Shown here: in pieces, positions 35,906 through 44,528 of the stretch
Numbering within the stretch: position 1 is the first letter of the stretch
Layout: the number at the start of each line of letters is the position of its first letter
Source of the DNA: a virus
Reading direction: 5' to 3' (one strand)
Length of the DNA: 46,164 nt
IMG/VR virus record: IMGVR_UViG_3300025816_000021
Coordinates: 1-46,164 of that record
Program-made: the position numbers and the translations under genes
The notes under the pieces: model-generated
What the model saw: only the letters and a program-made list of their open reading frames with translations
What the model was told of the DNA's origin: nothing
Database searches by the model: none

Positions 35906-35939
35906 TATGTGTATATAAAAGGTTATCTAAGGAGTTATA

Positions 35940-36911
35940 ATGCCTAAAATGAAATCTGAAATGTTTGACCCTTCCGTTGCTAATGAAAGGATAGGGGAGT
36001 ACGAAAAAAATAAATATTTAGTTGATAATCTCGCAGGAGTGGATAAATATTTTAGAAAACGTATGAAACGGTATACTACTGAATTTTCATATGATGTAAT
36101 GGCTAACGAAATAGCCTATTTTAAAACTATAAATTATACTGAATACGCTACTTCATTTATGATGTGTCCGTTGAGTCAAATAATGAGAGAACAACAGATA
36201 CGAGATGCATATTATGATGAAGAAACTGAAGAATATCCAATATTAGATTGGGTAACATATTTTAAAGAGAACGTAGAAAATAAAGTATCTAACAAATATC
36301 AAGACAGGATAGATTTAACTGAAGACCCAAAATTTGATAGAGAACTTGAAGCATTAGTAGTTTTACCTGGTTCTAATAAAATTAAAAGTAGAGTTTGTTT
36401 AAATAAATTAAAAACTATTAAAGATAGACACGGAGATAAAGTTTTATTTAAACCACATCCAATAACACAACATCAAATTATAGGAGAATTGAAAGATTTA
36501 TTTGGTGAATCGTGTATACTTCCGCGTGAAGCAGATTTGTATGCTTTTATGATGAAAGTACCAAGAATATATAGTACTAATATTAGTGAATCTTCTTTAT
36601 ATGCAGTTTGTTTAGAAAAAGAACTTGACCATATAGAAGTACATCAGGATATGGCGTGGGGTTCATTTTATCATATGAATTGGCCTTTGTTTATGTCTGA
36701 AGTTCGAGGCCAAGATACTCACTATTTTATTAATAAAGTTCTCTCAAGTCCTAAATGTGGAATAATTAATCCTCGAGTAGATGGAAATTGGAAGAAAAAA
36801 ATAGATGACTATTTGACTTATATACATAAAGAGCGAGAATTATGGTATGAAGTATTTGTTCGTGATGACCCTATTGTCAAAACTGAAGAATTTAAAAAGA
36901 AAAAATCTTAG
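35940..36911 (+). CDS. Putative glycosyltransferase of the KPHP (capsule/Kdo-transferase-like) type
   Basis: 323 residues. The second half has a nucleotide-sugar site pattern: LVVLPGSN (139-146), VLFKPHPIT (168-176), then CILPREADLYAFM, and YSTNISESSLYAVCLEKELDHIEV (211-234). Lys-Pro-His-Pro followed by a Ser-rich SESSLYA segment is typical of GT-B fold enzymes that use CMP- or related activated sugars, such as capsule synthesis and Kdo transferases. The N-terminal 130 residues are not recognisable. It is the first gene of the cassette, 9 nt before kdsA. The link to Kdo is attractive because the next gene makes Kdo 8-phosphate, but the donor is inferred. Confidence 0.65.
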   Translation: MPKMKSEMFDPSVANERIGEYEKNKYLVDNLAGVDKYFRKRMKRYTTEFSYDVMANEIAYFKTINYTEYATSFMMCPLSQIMREQQIRDAYYDEETEEYPILDWVTYFKENVENKVSNKYQDRIDLTEDPKFDRELEALVVLPGSNKIKSRVCLNKLKTIKDRHGDKVLFKPHPITQHQIIGELKDLFGESCILPREADLYAFMMKVPRIYSTNISESSLYAVCLEKELDHIEVHQDMAWGSFYHMNWPLFMSEVRGQDTHYFINKVLSSPKCGIINPRVDGNWKKKIDDYLTYIHKERELWYEVFVRDDPIVKTEEFKKKKS

Positions 36912-36920
36912 GAGTTTAAA

Positions 36921-38360
36921 ATGAAAAAAGTTTCGGTTTCAAATGTAGTATTCGGTGGCGATGAGACACCTATAATTGCAGGGCCTTGTGTTATTGAATC
37001 ATATAAACTTTCAATGGATGTCGCAAAACAACTTGTTAAAATAGGAAAAAACACTAAAACTCCGATAGTATACAAAAGTTCTTGGGATAAAGCAAATCGT
37101 TCTTCTAATTCATCTTATAGAGGTCCTGGTATAGAAAAGGGATTGGAAGCACTTAGAAGAGTAAAAGAAGAAACAGGTATGCCTGTACTTACTGATGTTC
37201 ACGAAGTACACCACGTAAAAGAAGTAGCAGAAGTAGTTGATATAATTCAAATACCAGCATTTTTGTGTAGACAAACTGATTTGATAAAAGAAGTAGCACA
37301 GACAGGCAAAGTAGTAAATGTTAAAAAAGGTCAATTTTTATCACCTTGGGAAATTGAAAATGTTATAATAAAAATTACAGAAGAAGGTAATGAAAATATT
37401 TTAATTACAGAAAGAGGAACTCAATTTGGTTATAACAATCTTGTTGTTGATATGAGGTCGATACCTATAATGCAAGAGTTTGGATTCCCTATAATATTTG
37501 ATGCAACACATAGTAATCAACTTCCAGGAGGAAACGGAACAACTACAGCTGGTATGAGAAATATGGTTCCTTATCTTGCTAAAGCCGCAGTTGCTGTCGG
37601 TTGTGATGGCGTATTTTTTGAAACACACCCTGACCCTGAAAGTGCTAAATCAGATGCATCAACACAATGGCCTTTAGGTGACTTAGAAGAAGTTATTTCA
37701 AATCTAAAAATGAAGCCGGCTAAGGTCAAAAAATCACCTAGTGCGGTTTTAGGAGAAAGTCAAGCAAAAAATAGTAAAACAATGTATAAAGACCGACTCA
37801 ACAAAAAGTATCAATCACATATGGATACAAATCAAATTAATGTTATGAATTTTGATGATATTCCGTTACCTGAAAAACCATCTAATACTTTATCAAGTTC
37901 TAATCCGTTTACGACAACTTGTACAAAATTAATGGATGAAAGAAACTTAACTAAAAGTGTTATTATCTCAAATACTGACGATTTAGAGTCTATGGGTGAG
38001 AATAAATCAGAAGTGATAGCTTGTGACGGATTTCTCGATACGTTAAATCCTGCAGAAGTTGATTTAAATTTAGTCACTATTTTTAATTCTGCTACAAGAC
38101 TAATATTTTTACAACTTGAACCTAAAAGAAGACCTATAGAGTGGTGGATACAAAAGTTAAACTTTTTAAGAGAAAGACACGACCAAAAAGAATTAGATAT
38201 TTTCGTATCTTTTACAGCTGAGCCCGCAAAACTCAGAATGATAACTTTACCTAATGATTATTATAAAAGAAAAGAAGACGAAGAAGTCAAATCTAACAAA
38301 GTAAAGGTTCCTATGATTCGATGGAACAATCCCAAAGATAAACCTAAACCAAGGATATAA
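36921..38360 (+). CDS. kdsA: 3-deoxy-D-manno-octulosonate 8-phosphate synthase (KdsA) with C-terminal extension
   Basis: 479 residues, against about 280 for ordinary KdsA. Residues 1-265 are a clear KdsA: IAGPCVIES (19-27), KSSWDKANRSS, GPGIEKGLEAL, LTDVHE, IPAFLCRQTDLI, VNVKKGQFLSPW, TERGTQFGYNNLVVDMRS and DATHSNQLPGG. It condenses phosphoenolpyruvate with arabinose 5-phosphate. C23, H197, E234 and D245 match the metal ligands of class II enzymes (Aquifex C11, H185, E222, D233, a constant offset of 12), so it should be metal-dependent, unlike E. coli KdsA, which has Asn there. Residues 266-479 are an extra domain with a linker and SVIISNTDDLESMG, then VIACDGFLDTL and PIEWWIQKLNFLRER; it faintly recalls part of a methyltransferase fold. 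No KdsB or KdsC is seen, so the host would have to supply those steps. Confidence 0.93.
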   Translation: MKKVSVSNVVFGGDETPIIAGPCVIESYKLSMDVAKQLVKIGKNTKTPIVYKSSWDKANRSSNSSYRGPGIEKGLEALRRVKEETGMPVLTDVHEVHHVKEVAEVVDIIQIPAFLCRQTDLIKEVAQTGKVVNVKKGQFLSPWEIENVIIKITEEGNENILITERGTQFGYNNLVVDMRSIPIMQEFGFPIIFDATHSNQLPGGNGTTTAGMRNMVPYLAKAAVAVGCDGVFFETHPDPESAKSDASTQWPLGDLEEVISNLKMKPAKVKKSPSAVLGESQAKNSKTMYKDRLNKKYQSHMDTNQINVMNFDDIPLPEKPSNTLSSSNPFTTTCTKLMDERNLTKSVIISNTDDLESMGENKSEVIACDGFLDTLNPAEVDLNLVTIFNSATRLIFLQLEPKRRPIEWWIQKLNFLRERHDQKELDIFVSFTAEPAKLRMITLPNDYYKRKEDEEVKSNKVKVPMIRWNNPKDKPKPRI

Positions 38361-38361
38361 T

Positions 38362-38706
38362 ATGCACACAGCAGGAAAAGTATGGGGCAAGACCGCAAAT
38401 ATATTTTCTAATCCTAATTTTGAAGTACACAGGATAGAAGTAAATAAAGGCGGATATTGTTCAAAACATAAACACAAATATAAATTTAATGCCTTTTATG
38501 TAGAAAGTGGTGAATTAGATATTATAATCTACAAAAATGATTATGATTTAGTGGATACAACTACGTTAAAAGCAGGTGATATGACTATAGCAAAGCCAGG
38601 AGAATATCATAGTTTTAAAGCAAACGCAAAAACTATTTGTTATGAATTTTATTGGGCTGAACTAAATCACAATGATATTGAAAGAGAATCTGTAGGTGGT
38701 GTTTAG
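38362..38706 (+). CDS. Cupin-domain protein (sugar isomerase-like)
   Basis: 114 residues, a single cupin barrel. Motif one is SKHKHKYKFNAFYVESGELD, with H36 and H38 as likely metal ligands and E48 nearby; motif two is LKAGDMTIAKPGEYHSF with H83. Cupins of this size next to sugar genes are often nucleotide-sugar isomerases or epimerases, or regulators of such pathways. Start at ATG 38362 directly after the kdsA stop, with AAGGAT upstream. The stop overlaps the GTG of the next gene by one base. The substrate cannot be told from sequence. Confidence 0.85.
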   Translation: MHTAGKVWGKTANIFSNPNFEVHRIEVNKGGYCSKHKHKYKFNAFYVESGELDIIIYKNDYDLVDTTTLKAGDMTIAKPGEYHSFKANAKTICYEFYWAELNHNDIERESVGGV

Positions 38707-39488
38707 TGCTAACAATTCCTATTAACGAATTTTTAAAAAATAAAAGAGTCGTACTTGTAGGAAATTCTGTAGAAATGATGAACTATGAGTATGGTGATTT
38801 TATTGACTCATTTGATGTCGTAATACATCACGGCGCTGCTATAGCAAAAACACAAGCTCAATATAAAAATCTTGGAAGTAGAACTGATATATGGATTACA
38901 GGTACATTTAGATTTCACGTAGTAAAAACGTTAAAAGATGACTTTGAAAGTGGCCAATATAAAGATACTTTGATATTATTTAATAGAGTTCGTACTAAAT
39001 TATTAGATGTAGACTCTAATATTCCGTGGGAAAACTCATTACCACAAATTCCTAAAATAGATATGTTTAGTGATATTGAACTTATAGAAACATTAGATGA
39101 ATTGAACTATATGGAAGGATTCGGTAATGGAGTTAGAGGACCTAAAAATGGAATGAGACCTTCAGCTGGATTTATGTCTTTATTATATTTTACCCGCAAA
39201 GTAACTTCTTATAAAAGTTTAGATATTATAGGATTTGATTTTTTTAGAAAAATAACTGACGAGAAACGAGGAGGCGGAGATAAGCCTTTTAGTTGGTATC
39301 TTCCTATTAAAGATTGTGGTTCACATCCACATAATGGTAAGTTAGAATATGATTATGTTAAAAAGTTAGAAAAACAAAAGAAGATTAAGTGGAACGTTTT
39401 GTCTGATTTAAAAGAAGAAAAAATAAAATACGACAGAAAATGGTTAGACGGAACTATATTCAATAAGTGGGCTGATGAAAAAAGTTGA
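38706..39488 (+). CDS. GT29-like (sialyltransferase-type) glycosyltransferase
   Basis: 260 residues, GTG start at 38706 overlapping the previous TAG. An L-type sialylmotif is visible: RVVLVGNSVEMM (14-25), then IDSFDVVIHHG (33-43) and GSRTDIWI. An S-type region follows, RPSAGFMSLLYFT (151-163) with LDIIGFDFF (172-180). H209-x4-E214 (HNGKLE) fits the HX4E motif that includes the catalytic histidine. GT29 enzymes transfer sialic acid, and some relatives other 3-deoxy-ulosonic acids, from CMP donors. That fits a neighbour making Kdo 8-phosphate, though the actual donor and acceptor are inferred. The end overlaps the radical SAM gene by 14 nt. Confidence 0.8.
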   Translation: MLTIPINEFLKNKRVVLVGNSVEMMNYEYGDFIDSFDVVIHHGAAIAKTQAQYKNLGSRTDIWITGTFRFHVVKTLKDDFESGQYKDTLILFNRVRTKLLDVDSNIPWENSLPQIPKIDMFSDIELIETLDELNYMEGFGNGVRGPKNGMRPSAGFMSLLYFTRKVTSYKSLDIIGFDFFRKITDEKRGGGDKPFSWYLPIKDCGSHPHNGKLEYDYVKKLEKQKKIKWNVLSDLKEEKIKYDRKWLDGTIFNKWADEKS

Positions 39489-40389
39489 TGATAAATATAG
39501 TTTTCTTCAATATAGAAAAGACCAAGAGAAGAAACATTTAAATTTAATTGAAAATACAACTAACCCGTTACATAGTATATTAACGGTTGAAATGAATTTA
39601 ACAGAATTGTGTAATCGTAAATGTGTTTTTTGTCCACGACACGACCCTAAAGTTTATCCAAATAGAAATTTAAATACAACTATAGAAGATTCTACTACAA
39701 TAGCGAAACGTTTAGCAGAATTTGATTATGTAGGTAGAATATCATTTAGTGGGTTTGGTGAAAACTTTTTAAATAAAGAATTTAATGAAATTGTACAGGC
39801 TATGAGAAAAGAATTGCCTAATAACGTATTTGAATGTAATACTAACGGTGATTTTTTGAATAAAGAGTCTGTTACAGAGATATACAAAAGTGGTATGGAT
39901 ATGTTGTACATAAATCTGTACGATGGACTTGAACAGATAGAGCCGTTTGTTAAAATAATGAAAGATTCAGGTATATCTGAAGATAATTACAAATTAAGAG
40001 CGCATCATACACAAGATGAATGGGGATTATTTGTAAATAACAGAAGTGGGATGATAGATTGGATAGGATTCGATGAAGATGACATCGAAAATTTAAAAGG
40101 AAAGCCTTGTCACTATCCTTATTATAAAATGTTTGTAGATTGGAATGGAGATGTTTTATTTTGTTCAAACGATTGGGGTAGAGAAATAGTAGTTGGTAAC
40201 TTAATTCAAAGTTCTGTTATGGATGTTTGGATGGGTGACAAAATGAAAGAAGTCCGTGACAGACTTTCAGTTGGAGATAGAAGTCACAGCCCGTGTAATA
40301 CGTGTTCAGTAAAGGGTGACTTATTTGGTAAATCAAGTTTTGAATTAATTAACGGATATTATGAAAGTAGCGATAACAGGTCACACTAA
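39475..40389 (+). CDS. Radical SAM protein with SPASM-like domain
   Basis: 304 residues. CNRKCVFC (C46, C50, C53) is the Cx3Cx2C motif that binds the 4Fe-4S cluster used to cleave S-adenosylmethionine. It sits after a strand LTVEMNLTEL and is followed by FSGFGENFLNKEF, a glycine-rich SAM contact. From about 211, CHYPYYKMFVDWNGDVLFCSNDW, VVGNLIQSSVMDVWMGD and a late CNTC form a SPASM-type auxiliary cluster domain. Such enzymes alter peptides or sugars by radical chemistry. The context of glycosyltransferases suggests sugar or aminosugar chemistry; peptide modification is also possible. It overlaps both neighbours (14 and 29 nt). Confidence 0.9.
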   Translation: MKKVDDKYSFLQYRKDQEKKHLNLIENTTNPLHSILTVEMNLTELCNRKCVFCPRHDPKVYPNRNLNTTIEDSTTIAKRLAEFDYVGRISFSGFGENFLNKEFNEIVQAMRKELPNNVFECNTNGDFLNKESVTEIYKSGMDMLYINLYDGLEQIEPFVKIMKDSGISEDNYKLRAHHTQDEWGLFVNNRSGMIDWIGFDEDDIENLKGKPCHYPYYKMFVDWNGDVLFCSNDWGREIVVGNLIQSSVMDVWMGDKMKEVRDRLSVGDRSHSPCNTCSVKGDLFGKSSFELINGYYESSDNRSH

Positions 40390-40912
40390 AGGTTTAGGGA
40401 AAGAACTATATAGTCGATTTGATGATGTAGAAGGGTTTTCATCAAGTAATGATTATGATGTTTCGGATAATTATGAACGAGCAAAGATTATTTTTGAATT
40501 AGAAAAATTTGACTTGTTTATAAACAACGCACACCCAATGTTTGACCAAACTCGTATGTTAATGGAAGTGTTTGATAGATGGAAACATAAAGATAAAACT
40601 ATTGTCAATATAATTAGTAGAGCAAAGTATGACAATATATCTAAAGGGTTTATGTACTCTGCTTCTAAAGCATCATTATCACACTTATCTCATAATCTAC
40701 GATTTAATACAGATAAGAAATGTAAGATAATAGATGTAAATCCAGGACTACTTGAATCAGACTTATCAAGTTTAACTTACAAAGAAATGGCTGATATTGT
40801 TATGTGGTGTATTAATCAACCACAACATATCGAAATAGGTGAAGTATCTGCTTGGCATAGAGACTCATATGTTAATGTACAAAACGAAAAAGCAAAAAAA
40901 TTAAATAGATGA
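40361..40912 (+). CDS. Short-chain dehydrogenase/reductase
   Basis: 183 residues, shorter than the usual 250. TGHTKGLG (6-13) is the NAD(P)-binding glycine motif, FINNAH (54-58) the NNAG-equivalent, S86 in NIISRAKY the catalytic Ser, and Y99-S-A-S-K103 the YxxxK catalytic pair. NPGLLESDL is the usual PG motif. All catalytic residues are present, so it should be an active oxidoreductase despite its small size. In this cassette it may reduce or oxidise a sugar intermediate. The start at 40361 lies inside the end of the radical SAM gene. The end overlaps the next gene as ATGA. Confidence 0.88.
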   Translation: MKVAITGHTKGLGKELYSRFDDVEGFSSSNDYDVSDNYERAKIIFELEKFDLFINNAHPMFDQTRMLMEVFDRWKHKDKTIVNIISRAKYDNISKGFMYSASKASLSHLSHNLRFNTDKKCKIIDVNPGLLESDLSSLTYKEMADIVMWCINQPQHIEIGEVSAWHRDSYVNVQNEKAKKLNR

Positions 40913-41616
40913 ATGTTTATATAGGTTACGATAGTAGGCAAGATTACTCTGAACATTTTTCAGAAGTAGTAAACCCTCCGTATCAAGTATCTAAGTACTC
41001 AATAGAGAAATATAATAAAAGTGTTAATATAGAACCTATAATTGTCTCAGAATTAAAGTTAAAAAATATTTATTGGCGACAAGCAGACTATCTTTCAAGT
41101 ACAGAGTTTGTTTATAGTAGATTTCTTACTCCACATCTTAATGGTTATAAAGGAATAGCATTATTTTGTGATTCTGATTTTTTGTGGCAAACAGATGTTA
41201 ATGAGTTATTAGATTACTACGATGAAAAGTATTCAGTTATGTGTGTAAAACACAATTATACACCTCCTGAAAGTACAAAGATGGATGGAAAAGCACAGAC
41301 ACATTATCCAAGAAAAAATTGGTCAAGTCTAATGATGTTTAATTGTTCACATCCTGATATTAAAAAATTAAGTGTTAAAAATATTAATGCAAAAAATGCA
41401 AAGTGGTTACATAGATTTGAATGGACAAGTGATGAGTGTGTTGGAGAGATACCAGCAACTTTTAATTGGTTAGAAGGATGGTATAACGATAATATTAACC
41501 CAAAAGCAATTCACTATACACGTGGCGGGCCTTGGCATACTACGTGGAACGGTCAATACAAAGACAAATGGGTAGAAACATATAACAAATTAGTTAAGGA
41601 GAAATCGAATGGCTAA
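40909..41616 (+). CDS. GT-A fold glycosyltransferase (DxD type)
   Basis: 235 residues. It opens MNVYIGYDSRQDY, a strand-loop seen in GT8-like and related phage transferases. RQADYLSSTEFVYSRFL leads to the donor-binding strand IALFCDSDFLW with D88-x-D90, the metal/nucleotide-sugar DxD motif. KNWSSLMMFNC and IHYTRGGPWH later match acceptor and metal-binding segments of this family. There is no membrane anchor, so it is cytoplasmic. It would transfer a hexose-type sugar from a nucleotide donor, complementing the CMP-sugar type enzymes upstream. The exact sugar is unknown. It overlaps the next gene by 8 nt. Confidence 0.87.
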   Translation: MNVYIGYDSRQDYSEHFSEVVNPPYQVSKYSIEKYNKSVNIEPIIVSELKLKNIYWRQADYLSSTEFVYSRFLTPHLNGYKGIALFCDSDFLWQTDVNELLDYYDEKYSVMCVKHNYTPPESTKMDGKAQTHYPRKNWSSLMMFNCSHPDIKKLSVKNINAKNAKWLHRFEWTSDECVGEIPATFNWLEGWYNDNINPKAIHYTRGGPWHTTWNGQYKDKWVETYNKLVKEKSNG

Positions 41617-41899
41617 CGAAACAAAGTTCTCAGAAGATGAACTAAAACAAATAAACGAAGTAGCAGATACTTACAGCGCTCTACAAACAGAGTTAGGTAA
41701 TCTTGGAGTTCAAAAAATATTAGTAGAAGACAGAGCAACTACTATTGAAAATAGAGAAAGTTCTATTCGTGATGAATGGAAAAAGAATCAAGTTAAAGAA
41801 CAAGATTTAGTAAAGATTCTAAGTGATAAGTATGGTGCAGGTACTCTTGACCCTAAAACAGGCAATTTTGTGCCGGTAAAAGAAAATAAACCGAGTTAA
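41609..41899 (+). CDS. Small coiled-coil protein, unknown function
   Basis: 96 residues, acidic and mostly helical. Residues about 8-75 have heptad-like spacing (LKQINEVADTYSALQTELGNL...). The end, LSDKYGAGTLDPKTGNFVPV, is a recurring phrase in small proteins of marine T4-like phages. It has an AAGGAG ribosome site inside the end of the glycosyltransferase gene. It is the last gene before the sheath promoter, so it is probably made with the cassette. Its job could be assembly-related rather than sugar-related. Confidence 0.8.
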   Translation: MANETKFSEDELKQINEVADTYSALQTELGNLGVQKILVEDRATTIENRESSIRDEWKKNQVKEQDLVKILSDKYGAGTLDPKTGNFVPVKENKPS

Positions 41900-41925
41900 A
41901 TATAACGTTTTGAAATTTTAAAAAC

Positions 41926-41933
41926 TATTTATA
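41926..41933 (+). promoter_or_regulatory. Late-promoter-like motif TATTTATA upstream of the tail sheath
   Basis: TATTTATATATGTTT lies in the 79-nt gap, 45 nt before the gp18 ATG. One of the four copies with the full 12-base match. Confidence 0.68.
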
Positions 41934-41978
41934 TATGTTTAACACAATAACCTCATTTTATTATAACAGGAGACAATA

Positions 41979-44408
41979 ATGGCAGAACGAATTGTATCTC
42001 CGGGTGTATTTACCCGAGAGAAAGATTTATCATTCTTACCACAAGGTGTCGCAGAGATTGGAGCCGCAGTAGTCGGACCAACTTTACGAGGCCCTGCATT
42101 TACTCCTACCGTAATCACAAGTGCAAGTGACTTTGAAGCTCAATTTGGTGCGATAGGTGGTTCTAAGAACTACTACACAGGAATAGCAGTACAAAGATAT
42201 TTGAATGGCGGAGCGCCAAGTGTGACGGTAGTTAGAGTATTAGGTATAGGAGGATACTCAGTAGACGCAGTAAACGTAGTACTTGGTACCGGACACGCGG
42301 CTCAACAACACCGAATTTTAGCAACTTTATTACCATCAAGAAAACATTCAGCAGGATTAGGCGATTTAACTTCTACTTTAGTTAGTGGAAGTCTTGATGC
42401 TGGCCCATCTGCCGGTTTTGGTGATTATGCATCAGGAAGTGTAAAGGTTAGTGTATCAGGTTCAGACCTTTTACTTAACACGATACCAGGTGCTAATTTT
42501 TCAGGTGGCGGAACTAATGCAGTTACATCTGACCCGCAAGATAATACTAATCACGTTTATATGTACAAGTATTTTAATCAAGGCGGAAAAGTTCCATCAG
42601 GAGCGGTTAGCGGTGCTAATAGTATTTCAAGTTCACTTGTTACATTGAACTTACGAGATGGTGTACAATCATTTGATGCAAATGGTAACGCTAACACTTG
42701 GACAGGTAATAGTTCATATTCTGTTGCAAGAACACCTTATATAATTTCACAGAGATTGAACGGCGCTGCTGCTTCAAGTCTGTTTAGAATTTATACTCGT
42801 GGTTCAGGTACAGAAATGAACGAAAGAATACATATTGCTATTTCTAATATCAAAGCCGCAGCATCAAACAACACATCACCTGACTTTGCTCAGTTTGATT
42901 TACAAGTTTATCTAAAGAACGATAGTGGTGTATTTTCTTCTGTTGAAAACTTCAATGGATGTAATTTAGACCCTAAAAGTTCTAACTTTGTAGTTGCTAT
43001 GATTGGTGATGGACACGAAGTAACTGATAATAACGGAAAGATTACTAAATATAGCAATTATGGTAATAAAGCTCAGTTTATTAGAATCGGTGATTACACA
43101 GCATTAACAGATGGTACTAATCCAGCATTAGCGCCTATGGGATTTGGTAAAGTAAACAATCCTATAGCAGGTGGTGTTAATGTACCAAGTGCATCGTTTG
43201 TAACAAGTTCAGATAGTGACTTACAATTTGACCCAGGTAAATTTCCAGGTTGGGACTTTTCTGCAGCAAATTATATTAATAATGCTTACTTAGCTCCGAT
43301 ACCTTTAGATGCAGGTGTAGGTGCAAACGTATCATTTTCACTTGAAGACCTTTCAGGTTCAGCCGGTGGTAACGCAGGATTTGCTAACGCAACAACTCAG
43401 TTATCATTAGCATCAGGAACTAACGTACAACAGCGTAAGTTTAAAATACCGATGCAGTGGGGATTTGATGGTGATAATCCTGCTCGTGAAATTAAGTTTG
43501 GTAACGATATTGTTGCTAATAACACTCAAGGACTTGATTGTTCTACAGCAGTTAAGAGTGGTTCTGTTGCTTATAAAAGAGCATTGAATACACTTGCTGA
43601 CCCTGACTTTATCGACATTAATATGTTAGCAACACCAGGTATTATACACGCTTATCATCCTGCTGTTAGTAACAAGGCGATGAGTATTGCATCAAATCGT
43701 GGTGATACGTTCTACATATTAGATGGCTCTAAATACAACGAATCAGTAGCAAACGCTATTAGTAACGTTGCGAGTATAGACAACAACTATGTAGCTACTT
43801 ACTTTCCTTGGGTTCAGATATCTAATCCAGGAGGCGGTCCTCAACTTTGGGTTCCACCATCAGTAGTTATGTTAGGTGTCTTTTCACAGAACGATAGAAT
43901 CGGTCAAGAATGGTTTGCTCCCGCAGGTTTAAATCGTGGTGGCATCGCCGCTCTTGATGTTAAGAAGGTATTAACTCATACAGACAGAGATGAATTGTAT
44001 GATGGTAAAGTTAATCCGATTGCTTCTTTCCCAGGACAGGGTATTGTAGCATTTGGTCAAAAGACTCTACAATCAAGACCTTCAGCGCTCGACAGAATAA
44101 ATGTTCGTAGATTATTAATTAACTTGAAGAAGTTCATAGCATCATCTTCAAGATTCTTAGTATTTGAACAAAATACTGCGGCAACGAGAAATCGTTTCTT
44201 GAACATTGTCAATCCTTATATGGAATCTGTACAACAACGTTCAGGTCTTTCGGCATTCAGAGTAGTAATGGATGATTCCAATAATACTCCTGAAGTAGTA
44301 GATAGAAACCAATTAATTGGTCAAATCTTCATACAGCCTACAAGAACTGCTGAGTTTATTGTACTCGACTTTGTTGTATTGCCAACAGGCGCGGCATTCC
44401 CTGAATAA
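41979..44408 (+). CDS. 18: Tail sheath protein (T4 gp18-like)
   Basis: 809 residues; T4 gp18 has 659. Contractile sheath subunit that surrounds the tube and shortens during injection. Signature text: SPGVFTREKDLSFLPQGVAEIGAAVVGPTLRG at the N-terminus, ASDFEAQFG, QRYLNGGAPSVTVVRVLG, and in the C-terminal core ATYFPWVQI, WVPPSVVMLGVFSQNDR, WFAPAGLNRGGI, INVRRLLINLKKFI and TAEFIVLDFVVLPTGA. The extra length is in the middle (about 110-450), the variable outer domains of sheath proteins, which are Ser/Gly/Asn-rich here. It is preceded by ACAGGAG and followed by an intrinsic terminator. It is a single-gene unit. Confidence 0.97.
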   Translation: MAERIVSPGVFTREKDLSFLPQGVAEIGAAVVGPTLRGPAFTPTVITSASDFEAQFGAIGGSKNYYTGIAVQRYLNGGAPSVTVVRVLGIGGYSVDAVNVVLGTGHAAQQHRILATLLPSRKHSAGLGDLTSTLVSGSLDAGPSAGFGDYASGSVKVSVSGSDLLLNTIPGANFSGGGTNAVTSDPQDNTNHVYMYKYFNQGGKVPSGAVSGANSISSSLVTLNLRDGVQSFDANGNANTWTGNSSYSVARTPYIISQRLNGAAASSLFRIYTRGSGTEMNERIHIAISNIKAAASNNTSPDFAQFDLQVYLKNDSGVFSSVENFNGCNLDPKSSNFVVAMIGDGHEVTDNNGKITKYSNYGNKAQFIRIGDYTALTDGTNPALAPMGFGKVNNPIAGGVNVPSASFVTSSDSDLQFDPGKFPGWDFSAANYINNAYLAPIPLDAGVGANVSFSLEDLSGSAGGNAGFANATTQLSLASGTNVQQRKFKIPMQWGFDGDNPAREIKFGNDIVANNTQGLDCSTAVKSGSVAYKRALNTLADPDFIDINMLATPGIIHAYHPAVSNKAMSIASNRGDTFYILDGSKYNESVANAISNVASIDNNYVATYFPWVQISNPGGGPQLWVPPSVVMLGVFSQNDRIGQEWFAPAGLNRGGIAALDVKKVLTHTDRDELYDGKVNPIASFPGQGIVAFGQKTLQSRPSALDRINVRRLLINLKKFIASSSRFLVFEQNTAATRNRFLNIVNPYMESVQQRSGLSAFRVVMDDSNNTPEVVDRNQLIGQIFIQPTRTAEFIVLDFVVLPTGAAFPE

Positions 44409-44428
44409 TAGGGAGGTTTGAAAGAACT

Positions 44429-44456
44429 AAGGGGTTCAATTATGAGCCCCTTTTTT
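44429..44456 (+). terminator. Intrinsic terminator after the tail sheath gene
   Basis: AAGGGGTTCA (44429-44438) pairs with TGAGCCCCTT (44443-44452), with one G-T wobble and a four-base loop; a run of six T begins at 44451. It lies 20 nt after the gp18 stop. Confidence 0.9.
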
Positions 44457-44528
44457 CTTATATTATAAAACTAAGAAAAAACTAAGAAAAAGAGATACAT
44501 TGTTTCTGATGATTTTGTAGTATCCTTA

